From: Hydrogenophaga sp.
GTDB lineage: Bacteria; Pseudomonadota; Gammaproteobacteria; Burkholderiales; Burkholderiaceae_C
Reading direction: 5' to 3'
NCBI GenBank assembly: GCA_030682835.1
Contig: JAUXNG010000091.1
Location: forward strand, 45,275-109,274
Length of the DNA: 64,000 bases
A program made the position numbers and the translations under genes. Shown here piece after piece: positions 25,408 through 32,893 of this stretch. The notes under the pieces were generated by a model. That model saw nothing but the letters and a program-made list of their open reading frames with translations. It had not been told where the DNA came from and searched no databases. The number at the start of each line of letters is the position of its first letter. The first letter of the stretch is position 1.

Positions 25408-25802
25408 CAAGGGGCCGCCCTCTTCAGGAGCTGCTGCAGGGTCCACGCGGTGACCACGATCGTCAGGGCGGTGACCCCCACAGACACCAGCAGGAAGGCA
25501 GCGGCGTGTTGCGTCAGCAGGGCGGCGTACAGGCCCACGGCAGCCACCGAAGGAATGAGCAGCAGCATCAAGTGGCGCAACAGCGGCGCACTGACATCGT
25601 CCAGCGCCTGGGGCACACGCCCCCACAGCACCAGCCCCGTCAGAAGCAGCAGCAAGCCCACCAGCGAACCGGGCACCGGCCAGCCGGTTCGCGCCACCAG
25701 CGCATCGCCTAGCCACTGCAACGCCACCAGGCCGGCCATGGCCAGCAGTGCCTTGACGAGGCGTGCGACTCGGCCCCGCAGAGAGAAATAAGAAAAAGAC
25801 AT
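25407..25802 (-). CDS. lrgA: LrgA/CidA-family membrane protein
   Basis: 131 residues with four membrane helices. The family motif is WPVPGSLVGLLLLLTGLVL followed by LLLIPSVAAVGLY. It forms the first gene of the lrgAB operon. The region upstream (25803-26077) is shared with the divergent ccoG and holds an inverted repeat. Confidence 0.85.
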   Translation of the reverse strand: MSFSYFSLRGRVARLVKALLAMAGLVALQWLGDALVARTGWPVPGSLVGLLLLLTGLVLWGRVPQALDDVSAPLLRHLMLLLIPSVAAVGLYAALLTQHAAAFLLVSVGVTALTIVVTAWTLQQLLKRAAP

Positions 25803-25869
25803 GCGCTGAGTATCGGCGCGTCGATACCGGCGACCCGGTTCAGATGTGGCTCTTTTTTTCTATACGTAG

Positions 25870-25904
25870 CGGATCAGATGCCAGAAACAGCGGCGTCTGA
25901 TCCG
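25870..25904. promoter_or_regulatory. Inverted repeat between lrgA and ccoG
   Basis: CGGATCAGATGCC and GGCGTCTGATCCG form a 13-bp arm pair (one G-U type mismatch) around AGAAACAGC. It lies in the 275-bp divergent gap. With no T run and both neighbours reading outward, it is more likely an operator or 5' stem-loop than a terminator. The remaining gap shows no gene. Confidence 0.45.
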
Positions 25905-26077
25905 GTCCGATTTCATTTCAACTGAATCTGTGCAATCAGATGGTTCAAGGCCACCATCACGGCCATGCCTTCAGACACCTCACCCGACAGCCCCGCTTCC
26001 CTCGGCTGGCTGCTGCGTGTCCAGCTGCACGGCGTGCCCTGCCGGCCCAGTACCGCTGCCTTGAACACTTGCGCCCC

Positions 26078-27487
26078 ATGACCCATCGCACCATCCCCAT
26101 CGTCCCGGTCCACAACCGGCCCGCCGAAGACAAGATCCAGGTGCGTTCGATCTCGGGTGTGTTCACCCGCTGGCGCTGGGCCATGGTCTGGGTCACGCAA
26201 CTGGCGTACTACGGCCTGCCCTGGCTCTCCTGGAATCACCGCCAGGCCATTCTGTTCGACCTGCAGGCCGACCGCTTCTTCCTGTTTGGCGCCGTGCTCT
26301 ACCCGCAGGACCTGATCTACCTGACCGGCCTGCTGGTGCTCAGCGCCTTGCTGCTGTTTTTCGCCACCACACTGGCCGGTCGCGTCTGGTGCGGCTTCGT
26401 CTGCCCGCAGACGGTCTACACCGAGCTGTTCCAGTGGATCGAGCGCCGCATGGAGGGTGACCGCCAGGCACGCCTGCGGCTCGACCGCAGCCCGTGGACC
26501 GCAGAGAAGGTCGCACGGCGTGGCGGCAAACACCTGGCCTGGGCACTGCTCGCCCTGTGGACCGGCTTCACGCTGGTGGGCTACTTCACGCCGATCCGCG
26601 AACTGGCCCTGGCCGTTCCCTACCAGCTCGGCCTCTGGGAAAGTTTCTGGATCGGCTTCTATGGCCTGGCCACCTATGGCAATGCAGGCTTCCTGCGCGA
26701 GAGCGTGTGCCTGCACATGTGCCCCTACGGCCGCTTCCAGGGCTCGCTGATGGATCAACACACACTGAACGTGGCGTATGACCATCGCCGGGGCGAGCCG
26801 CGCCGTGCGAGCACGGAAAAAGACACCCGCAACAACTCGGACGGGCACTGCATCGACTGCACCCTCTGTGTCCAGGTCTGTCCGACGGGCATCGACATCC
26901 GCCACGGCTTGCAGGCGGCCTGTATCGGTTGCGGGCTGTGCATCGACGCTTGCAACCAGGTCATGGACAAGATCCAAGCGCCCAGGGGTCTGATCCGCAT
27001 GGCCTCCCTGGTGGAACTGGAAGGTGGCACGTCGGCGCCCGGCGTGTTCCTGAAGCGGTTCTGGAGACCCCGCGTCCTCGTCTATGGCACGCTGCTGCTG
27101 ATCGCCGCGGGGGCCGTGACCACAGCCTTTCTGTCGCGTGACGACTTGCGGCTCAACGTCGTGCGTGACCGAAGCGTGATGGCACGCACGGTGGATCGGG
27201 GCGCGGTGGAGAACGCCTACACCCTGCTGCTGATGAACGCAACGGACCGCGTGCAGTCATTGAGTGTGGCGATCGATCCGGCCAGCGGGGTGCACCTGAT
27301 CGACCCGCCCGCCATCGTGTTGCAGCCGGCCCAGGCCACCACACTCACGGTGACCGCGCGCATGTCCCACGAGATGGCTGCTATGAGAGCGGGCGAGATC
27401 ATCGACATCCACTTCCAGGTGTCCGACCCCGACCACGGGTCGAGCCAGCGCGTCCGTGAGCGTTCGACCTTCATCGTGCCGCGATAG
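26078..27487 (+). CDS. ccoG: CcoG/RdxA-type iron-sulfur membrane protein
   Basis: 469 residues. Membrane helices and cysteine motifs alternate: AGRVWCGFVCPQTVYTE near 100, CLHMCPYGRFQ near 215, then two ferredoxin clusters CIDCTLCVQVCPTGID and CIGCGLCIDACN. An Ig-like C-terminal domain ends the protein. CcoG (FixG/RdxA) is a copper reductase that assists cbb3-type oxidase assembly. No ccoNOP or ccoS genes are in the window, so this would be an accessory copy carried on the element. ATG at 26078 (MTHRTIPIVPVHN) is the likely start. Confidence 0.92.
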   Translation: MTHRTIPIVPVHNRPAEDKIQVRSISGVFTRWRWAMVWVTQLAYYGLPWLSWNHRQAILFDLQADRFFLFGAVLYPQDLIYLTGLLVLSALLLFFATTLAGRVWCGFVCPQTVYTELFQWIERRMEGDRQARLRLDRSPWTAEKVARRGGKHLAWALLALWTGFTLVGYFTPIRELALAVPYQLGLWESFWIGFYGLATYGNAGFLRESVCLHMCPYGRFQGSLMDQHTLNVAYDHRRGEPRRASTEKDTRNNSDGHCIDCTLCVQVCPTGIDIRHGLQAACIGCGLCIDACNQVMDKIQAPRGLIRMASLVELEGGTSAPGVFLKRFWRPRVLVYGTLLLIAAGAVTTAFLSRDDLRLNVVRDRSVMARTVDRGAVENAYTLLLMNATDRVQSLSVAIDPASGVHLIDPPAIVLQPAQATTLTVTARMSHEMAAMRAGEIIDIHFQVSDPDHGSSQRVRERSTFIVPR

Positions 27488-27497
27488 GGATCGAAGC

Positions 27498-28184
27498 GTG
27501 GGCCAGCGGGCATTCAGCACACCTTTCCTTCGTCTCCAGCCTGTTTCATCGCTGGCCTGGTTTCCCGCTCAACGCTACCTTTATCAACAGGGAGAACCCT
27601 CCACCACAGCGTTCATGATCCGCTCCGGTATCGCCAGCCTGGAGAGCGTCAACCACCGGGGGGAGCGGTGCATCGTCCACTTTCTGGGGCCTGGATCCAT
27701 CATCGGCCATGAAGCGTGGCTGGGTCAGCCAAGGTGCTTCGATGCCAGGGCCTGCCTACACACGGTGCTGGAGCCGCTCGCTTCACACCCAGGTCCGAAC
27801 TGTCTCGCCGACGCCCTCACCGATCCCGGCATGGCCGTTTCGAACCTGCTTCACGAGATCACCAGGTTCAGGGTCGAGCTGCACCGCGCCAGCGCCCGGC
27901 AGCGCGTTCTGTTGCTGCTGGAGCAGCTCAGGAAAGCCCATCCGGCAGAGGTCCGCTCTATCTGGCTGCCGAGCCGCCAGGAGATGGCCGACACCCTGGA
28001 CATCAACCACGTAACGGCCAGCAGGGTGGTTGCCCACCTGTTTCGCGAGAGCGTACTGCGCCAGGACCCCCGAAGCGACGAAGTCGGCGTTGACTGGAGC
28101 CAGGTACATCGCCTGCTGCACACGGAACCGCTCCCGGGCATACGCTGCCCGCTCACGGGTCCATCCACGATCACCCCGTCATGA
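27498..28184 (+). CDS. Crp/Fnr-family regulator without Fe-S cysteines
   Basis: 228 residues from a GTG that follows an AGGGA site 10 bp after the ccoG stop. The cyclic-nucleotide-like fold is seen as YLYQQGEPSTTAFMIRSG and FLGPGSIIGHEAWLG. The helix-turn-helix is LPSRQEMADTLDINHVTASR. The N-terminal cysteine set of true FNR is missing, so it cannot hold a 4Fe-4S cluster; the effector is unknown. Placement right behind ccoG suggests control of micro-oxic respiration genes. Confidence 0.8.
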   Translation: MGQRAFSTPFLRLQPVSSLAWFPAQRYLYQQGEPSTTAFMIRSGIASLESVNHRGERCIVHFLGPGSIIGHEAWLGQPRCFDARACLHTVLEPLASHPGPNCLADALTDPGMAVSNLLHEITRFRVELHRASARQRVLLLLEQLRKAHPAEVRSIWLPSRQEMADTLDINHVTASRVVAHLFRESVLRQDPRSDEVGVDWSQVHRLLHTEPLPGIRCPLTGPSTITPS

Positions 28185-28202
28185 CGCTCATGTTGGTGCG
28201 GG

Positions 28203-28483
28203 CCGGAAAACGGCACGCCGCAGCGCAGCGGTCACAGGTTCGAAGACGGCCGCACGGCCGCCAGCCCACGCAGTGGGCTCAGACCTTGAGCGCGAGAACG
28301 GTGTGACAGGATGAAGGGAACAGCAAGCCAGCCGCACCACAACAGCACGAGTGCAGAGAAACGCAAGCGCAGCGCGCAGGCCGGGGGCCCTGGGCGAGCG
28401 AAGGGGTCAGGGATCGAGCCACAGGGCCCGGGGCACAGGGTACGGGGCGCAGCCCGCAGGGCCCGACGGCGGTATGCCGGGCC
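28203..28483 (-). repeat. Leader repeat, copy 3 of 3
   Basis: Same orientation as copies 1 and 2. It starts abruptly at CCGGAAAACGG, just inside the radC-proximal part, and carries no radC codons. It is somewhat more diverged than copy 2 in the CAGGCCGGGGGCC segment and beyond. It separates the ccoG-regulator block from the DUF456/HigBA end of the element. Confidence 0.85.
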
Positions 28484-28566
28484 CATAGCAACACAACGAC
28501 TGGAAACTTCGGAAGCCACGTCACGTCTCAAAATCTTCAATTTCCTCATTTTTATGAAAGCACGCC

Positions 28567-29049
28567 TTGGAAACCACGTTGCTCTGGTTCTTGTCTGTTG
28601 TGTTGATCGTGCTTGGCCTGGCCGGGACGGTGTTGCCGCTCTTGCCCGGGACGCTGCTGGTATGGGGCGGCATCATGCTGGGTGCCTGGATCGACAATTT
28701 TTCGCGGGTGAGCACGACAACCGTCGTGGTGATCAGTGCGCTGGCGATACTGGCCTGGGCGCTGGACTATGTGGCCGGTCTCATGGGCGCGAGCAAGGCC
28801 GGCGCCAGCAAACAGGCCCTGCTGGGTGCGGCCGTGGGCACAGTCGCCGGTCTCTTCTTGGGCCTGGGGGGCGTGCTGTTCATGCCCTTGATAGGCGCCG
28901 CTGTCGGCGAGTACCTCGCTCGTCGGGACCAGCGCCGCGCCGTCCAGGTGGGCATGTCGACCTGGATCGGCATCATGGTGGGACTGGTCGCCAAAGTGGT
29001 GCTGGCCTTCGTCATGGTGGGCATTTTTGCCGTCGCTTTGCTGGTCTGA
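28567..29049 (+). CDS. DUF456 membrane protein
   Basis: 160 residues, about four membrane helices with many Gly-rich turns: LGLAGTVLPLLPGTLLVWGG near the N-terminus and GAAVGEYLARRD near 120. These are the marks of DUF456, small inner membrane proteins of unknown role. The only suitable start is a TTG at 28567, since the nearby ATG (28554) is in another frame. The gene stands alone between leader copy 3 and the toxin-antitoxin pair. Confidence 0.72.
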   Translation: METTLLWFLSVVLIVLGLAGTVLPLLPGTLLVWGGIMLGAWIDNFSRVSTTTVVVISALAILAWALDYVAGLMGASKAGASKQALLGAAVGTVAGLFLGLGGVLFMPLIGAAVGEYLARRDQRRAVQVGMSTWIGIMVGLVAKVVLAFVMVGIFAVALLV

Positions 29050-29112
29050 CCAGCCAGCGCGGCGAACCCAACAACGACCCCCGGCAGCGCAAGGGTTGAA
29101 AATATGTCGGCT

Positions 29113-29448
29113 TCAGGCCAGCGCGGCTCCCCGCTTTCCCGCTGCCGCTCTGCGACTGCTCCGAGCCACCTTGGGCTTGCTCAGCTTCACCGTCGGGTCC
29201 ATACCGGCGGTGGCCGCCATGTCCATCAGGGTGTCCAAAGAGAACAGGTGGAGCTTTCCGCGCACGAGATCTGAGATGCGCGGCTGGGTTACACCAAAGA
29301 GCAACGCGGCTTCGGCCTGGGTCAGCCCGCGCTCGCGGATCACCTCGCTCAAGGCCATCATCAGGCTGGAGCGGGCCTTGAGGCTAGCGGCCTGTTGAGG
29401 GGTATCTTCGATCGCATCCCAAACGCTGGCAAATCGGCTGGCGGTCAT
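29113..29448 (-). CDS. higA: HigA-type antitoxin (XRE helix-turn-helix)
   Basis: 111 residues. The helix-turn-helix is GLTQAEAALLFGVTQPRISD, followed by LVRGKLHLFSLDTLMDMA, typical of HTH_37/HigA antitoxins. A basic tail (SSRRAAAGKRG) ends it. ATG at 29448 overlaps the toxin stop as ATGA. The toxin-first order is typical of higBA. It should neutralise the toxin and repress the shared promoter at 29781-29801. Confidence 0.85.
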   Translation of the reverse strand: MTASRFASVWDAIEDTPQQAASLKARSSLMMALSEVIRERGLTQAEAALLFGVTQPRISDLVRGKLHLFSLDTLMDMAATAGMDPTVKLSKPKVARSSRRAAAGKRGAALA

Positions 29449-29774
29449 GTCTTGAACTCCTTCAACAGGTCTTTGTAGCGCTTCATCGCCAGGTCGAGGT
29501 CTTTTCTGGACGTTTGCTGCGTTTTCTTCTGGAAACAATGCAACACATAAACGGCATCATCGAATTTGGCCACGTAAACCACGCGAAACGTGCCCGCCTC
29601 GTCCCAGATACGGATCTCGGCCACTCCTGCGCCTATGCTGGCCATCGGCTTGCTGTCGTCTGGCGACAAACCGTGCTGGACCCGGTCCAGTTGGTAGCCG
29701 GCCTCTTGCTTGGCGCTGGCTGGAAAGTCCCGGATATCATCCAGCGAGCGCCCACAAAACTGGATGGGTTTCAT
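29445..29774 (-). CDS. higB: HigB/Gp49-family toxin
   Basis: 109 residues of the phage-derived Gp49/HigB (RelE-fold) family. Markers are RDFPASAKQEAGYQLDRVQHG, then EIRIWDEAGTFRVVYVAKF and VLHCFQKKTQQT. Such toxins cut mRNA at the ribosome. ATG at 29774 has no ribosome site and lies about 7 bp after a TATAAT hexamer, so the mRNA may be leaderless. On the element it would favour stable maintenance. Confidence 0.88.
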   Translation of the reverse strand: MKPIQFCGRSLDDIRDFPASAKQEAGYQLDRVQHGLSPDDSKPMASIGAGVAEIRIWDEAGTFRVVYVAKFDDAVYVLHCFQKKTQQTSRKDLDLAMKRYKDLLKEFKT

Positions 29775-29780
29775 GCTTTA

Positions 29781-29801
29781 ATTATACAAAATTCTGCATA
29801 A
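29781..29801 (-). promoter_or_regulatory. higBA promoter with overlapping operator
   Basis: A perfect -10 (TATAAT on the - strand, 29786-29781) overlaps the palindrome TTATACA-N6-TGCATAA (29782-29801; 6 of 7 arm bases match). This is a standard layout for autorepression by the antitoxin. Confidence 0.6.
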
Positions 29802-30260
29802 AATTGGCGGCCCCTGGTTCCAGAAAAGAGCATATCCATCAGAACATAGTGGACGAACTCCTGCCCTCTGGCTGCTGAAGTCAAGGAACCTGACATTCGC
29901 CAGCCACGACGATGAGCATGGTCGTCGGCGATGTGCGCCAGCATTCCCGGGCATGCAGAGGCTTTTCTCCAGAGGACCAACCCGTTGAGCGCTTGGAAAT
30001 GATCAGTAACTCATGGCCCGTGCTTGCACGGTGTTGCCCGCCACGAACACGACCGCAAGCGTGTTTGGCGTGCGCCATCGCTGTCAGGGCCGCCGGGACG
30101 CCATCCCCCTGTTCTGCGCAGTTCCTCATGTATGCAGAAGGTACTCGACAGAATGAAGAATGGCTACCTGTCCGGATTTAAGATACATGGGGGAACAACT
30201 GGGGGAACACGCTAAAAATCAAACAGAAAAACTGAGGTTTCATGCGGCCTCTATAACTTT
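29802..30260. other. Non-coding right end of the element
   Basis: No convincing gene was found on either strand. It contains two arm-type repeats, GGGGGAACAA at 30189-30198 and GGGGGAACAC at 30201-30210, in the same orientation as the pair at 280/291. This marks the right border zone of the element. Confidence 0.5.
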
Positions 30261-30282
30261 GTTCGACTCCCTCCGGGGGCCA
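30261..30282 (+). other. Right attachment site (partial tRNA-Arg 3' copy)
   Basis: GTTCGACTCCCTCCGGG followed by GGCCA repeats the tRNA-Arg 3' end at 131-154, with one substitution and a two-base deletion. Arm-type repeats lie 50-70 bp to its left. The mrp operon and other core genes start about 320 bp to its right. The bases between (30283-30600) show no gene. Confidence 0.65.
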
Positions 30283-30600
30283 TCTCCAGTTGCTGACCGA
30301 CGTGCCCACCATGCGCATCCACCCAGCCCGCGGCCCGCGATGCCGGAGCTGTGAGGTGATGGGCAGTGCTGACAGACGTGCCCCGCACTTGTCGCCGCCA
30401 GCGCTCGCCATCCATGGGGCATTCATCGTCTCCACCTTCCCATTCAAGGGAACGATCCTCGACCACCGCCGTCCATTCAAGGGAGTCGACTCGACGCATA
30501 CCGTGCCATCCTGTAGCGAAAGAACAGACGCGCGCAGGCTCTCGCCGGTACTGCAAGGCCACAGACGACGTGTGTCGGCACAAAGAAGAATGGAGCTGGT

Positions 30601-31092
30601 TTGAGACCTCCACTGTCCGCCCTTTTCATCCTGCGCCAGGGAAGCTGCTGGTTACTGGTGTATGTCAGCGTGTGGCTGTTCCTGAGTGGTGCCGATGGCT
30701 GGGTGTTCGGGATGATCTTCGCTCTGGCTGCCACGGTGCTTTCACTGTGGCTCGGGGTGTCGCTCCCGCGCTTGCGACCGCTCCACCTGCCCGGTTTTCT
30801 GGGCTTCTTTCTCCTTGAAATGTTGCTGGGCGCCTGGGACGTGGCCCGGCGGGCCCTCCATCCCCGGGTGCCACTTGAACCTGCATGGGTCACCTATGCT
30901 TTCAAATGCGCCGACCCGGGTGTGCGCCTGGTGCTGTCCGCCATGGTGGGCCTGATGCCCGGCACCCTTGCCAGCCACATTGACGCCGACACGCTGCACC
31001 TGCATGTTCTCGATCAAAGTCAGGCGTGGCGATTGCCAGTACAAAAGATGGAAATGCACCTGGCACGTCTGTTCGGCGCTGCTCACTCATGA
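30601..31092 (+). CDS. mrpE: Mrp antiporter subunit E
   Basis: 163 residues. The helices (CWLLVYVSVWLFLSGADGWV near the N-terminus), then GFFLLEMLLGAWDVARRALHP and the end segment LVLSAMVGLMPGTLASHIDAD with LHLHVLD, match MnhE/MrpE. It is a membrane subunit of the multi-part Na+(K+)/H+ antiporter. It starts at TTG 30601 after a GGAG site. It opens an eight-gene operon in which every junction overlaps; the mrpF start overlaps its stop as ATGA. Confidence 0.85.
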   Translation: MRPPLSALFILRQGSCWLLVYVSVWLFLSGADGWVFGMIFALAATVLSLWLGVSLPRLRPLHLPGFLGFFLLEMLLGAWDVARRALHPRVPLEPAWVTYAFKCADPGVRLVLSAMVGLMPGTLASHIDADTLHLHVLDQSQAWRLPVQKMEMHLARLFGAAHS

Positions 31093-31337
31093 TTTACCTG
31101 GCCACCCTCTTGCTGTTGACTGTTCTGGCGGGGCTGTGGCGCGTGTTGCGCGGCCCGAGCCGGGCAGACCGGCTGGTGGCTGTACAGCTGCTGGGCACGG
31201 CGGGCACGGCCTTGCTGTTGGTACTGGCTGAAAGCCAGGGACAGCCCGCGCTGCGAGATGCTGCACTGGTACTGGCCCTTCTGGCGGCGGTGCTCTCGGC
31301 TGCGCTCGTTCAGTACTTGCGGGGCCGTGGCGCATGA
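31089..31337 (+). CDS. mrpF: Mrp antiporter subunit F
   Basis: 82 residues, three membrane helices. RVLRGPSRADRLVAVQLLG is the MnhF/MrpF motif. The start overlaps the mrpE stop, and its own stop overlaps mrpG. Confidence 0.85.
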   Translation: MIYLATLLLLTVLAGLWRVLRGPSRADRLVAVQLLGTAGTALLLVLAESQGQPALRDAALVLALLAAVLSAALVQYLRGRGA

Positions 31338-31693
31338 CGGCTGTACTCAATTTCCTGAGCTGGCCGCTGCTGCTGGGTGGGGCCTTTTTCTTTGTAGCGG
31401 GCACCGCAGGCCTGCTGCGATTCCCGGATGTCTACGCCCGGCTCCACGCCGTGACCAAGGCCGACACGCTCGGCCTGGGCCTGATCGTGCTCGGCCTGTG
31501 CCTGCGTGCCGACGGCTGGCAACCGGTGGTCATGATGGTGCTGATCTGGGTGCTGGTGATGGTCTCGGGCGCCACCGCCTGCCAGTTGCTGGCGCGCTAC
31601 GCGCGCGAAGATGATCCGGATACCGCACATGACCGTCCAGAAAAACCGATCGAACACCCGGTGAAAGGAGAACCCAGGCTTGATCGCCGCTGA
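31334..31693 (+). CDS. mrpG: Mrp antiporter subunit G
   Basis: 119 residues with three helices. GTAGLLRFPDVYARLHAVTK with ADTLGLGLIVLGL is the MnhG/MrpG signature. The soluble tail is charged (ending PRLDRR). The ATG overlaps the mrpF stop as ATGA. Confidence 0.9.
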   Translation: MTAVLNFLSWPLLLGGAFFFVAGTAGLLRFPDVYARLHAVTKADTLGLGLIVLGLCLRADGWQPVVMMVLIWVLVMVSGATACQLLARYAREDDPDTAHDRPEKPIEHPVKGEPRLDRR

Positions 31694-32612
31694 CTGGCTC
31701 TTCGATGGCGCCCTGGGTGTCTTGCTGCTAATGCTGGCGGCAGCAGTTCTGCATGCCCGGCAGCTGTACACCAGCGTGGTGTTGCTGATTGCCTTCGGCT
31801 TGCTGCTGGCGCTCACCTGGGCACGGCTGGGCGCCCCGGATCTGGCGCTGGCAGAAGCCGCCATCGGTGCGGGCCTCACGGGCGCCCTGCTGCTTTCGGC
31901 ACTGGCACGCATCGATGACGCCGGTGCCCAGCCGCCACGAACGTCCACGGTGCGTGCTTGGCCAGCCACGCTGCTGGCCCTCCTGGTGGGCCTTGCCCTG
32001 CTGCGCGCCCTCTGGCCACTTGCAGAAGGCCCCTTGCTGCTGCCCGCGCTGGCGCTAGAGCAGATGCCAGCCGCGGGCGTCGAACACCCCGTCACCGCCG
32101 TGCTGCTGAACTTCCGTGCGTGGGACACCTTGCTCGAACTGATGGTGCTGTTGCTGGCGCTGCTGGGGGTTCGGCAGTTGCAACTCACCAGACAGGACAT
32201 CGCCCCGCCCTGGCCGCTCTTGCTGGCCTGGAGCCGGCTGCTGGCTCCCCTGGCCCTGGTGGTTGGCGGGTATGTACTGTGGCGTGGCGCCTTCGCGCCC
32301 GGTGGCGCCTTTCAGGCCGGCGCACTGCTGGCGGCCGGTGCCGTCGTCCTTCGCCTCAACCATTTGCTGCCGCCAGTGCGCTGGGACAACTGGCTTGTCA
32401 GGGTGCTGACCTTGCTCGGGCTGGCGGTGTTTCTGGCCGTGGGCCTGGTGCTCTACGGACTAGGTGGCCCATCGCAGGACACGGCCTGGCTGGCCTACCC
32501 CGTCGCCCACGCGGGCGTGCTGATCCTCACCATCGAGGTCGCAGCCACCCTCTCGATCGCCACCACCCTCACACTGCTCGTGGTCGGCGAAAAAGAGGAA
32601 CTGCGCGCGTGA
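31680..32612 (+). CDS. mrpB: Fused MrpA C-terminal and MrpB subunit
   Basis: 310 residues from a TTG that overlaps mrpG by 14 bp. Residues about 5-70 (TWARLGAPDLALAEAAIGAG) match DUF4040/MbhD, and about 105-150 match the MbhE segment that follows it. Both normally form the C-terminus of MrpA. From about 175 on, YVLWRGAFAPGGAFQAGALL and YPVAHAGVLILTIEVA match MnhB. So pieces of MrpA and MrpB are fused, and the NuoL-like part of MrpA is encoded separately downstream. Confidence 0.8.
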   Translation: MIAADWLFDGALGVLLLMLAAAVLHARQLYTSVVLLIAFGLLLALTWARLGAPDLALAEAAIGAGLTGALLLSALARIDDAGAQPPRTSTVRAWPATLLALLVGLALLRALWPLAEGPLLLPALALEQMPAAGVEHPVTAVLLNFRAWDTLLELMVLLLALLGVRQLQLTRQDIAPPWPLLLAWSRLLAPLALVVGGYVLWRGAFAPGGAFQAGALLAAGAVVLRLNHLLPPVRWDNWLVRVLTLLGLAVFLAVGLVLYGLGGPSQDTAWLAYPVAHAGVLILTIEVAATLSIATTLTLLVVGEKEELRA

Positions 32613-32893
32613 CGCTCTTCTACCTCGGCATCGGCGCCGGCCTCTTCATGCTCGGTCTGCACAGCCTTCTGCTGCAGCAGCACCTGCTGCGCGCCATCAT
32701 GGCGATCAATATCATGGGCAGCGGGGTGTTCATGGTCATGGTGGCCCTGGCCCGGCGCGGCGATGCCACCGACCCGGTCTTGCATGCACTGGTCGTCACC
32801 GGGCTGGTGGTGGCCGTCAGCGCCACCGCTTTTGCCCTGCGCCTGGCCAGCGGCCTGCTGCAGCGGAGGAAGACACCGGAAGGCGACGCGTGA
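32609..32893 (+). CDS. mrpC: Mrp antiporter subunit C (NuoK-like)
   Basis: 94 residues, three helices. LFMLGLHSLLLQQHLLRAIM and INIMGSGVFMVMVA are MnhC/NuoK patterns, and DPVLHALVVTGLVVAVSATA contains the conserved TGLVV...A helix. The GTG at 32609 overlaps the previous stop. Confidence 0.88.
   Translation: MTLFYLGIGAGLFMLGLHSLLLQQHLLRAIMAINIMGSGVFMVMVALARRGDATDPVLHALVVTGLVVAVSATAFALRLASGLLQRRKTPEGDA

Noticed and set aside
7883..28483. Leader repeats as insertion sequences
   Set aside because: They have no transposase, no terminal inverted repeats and no target duplications, and copy 1 is simply the upstream region of radC.
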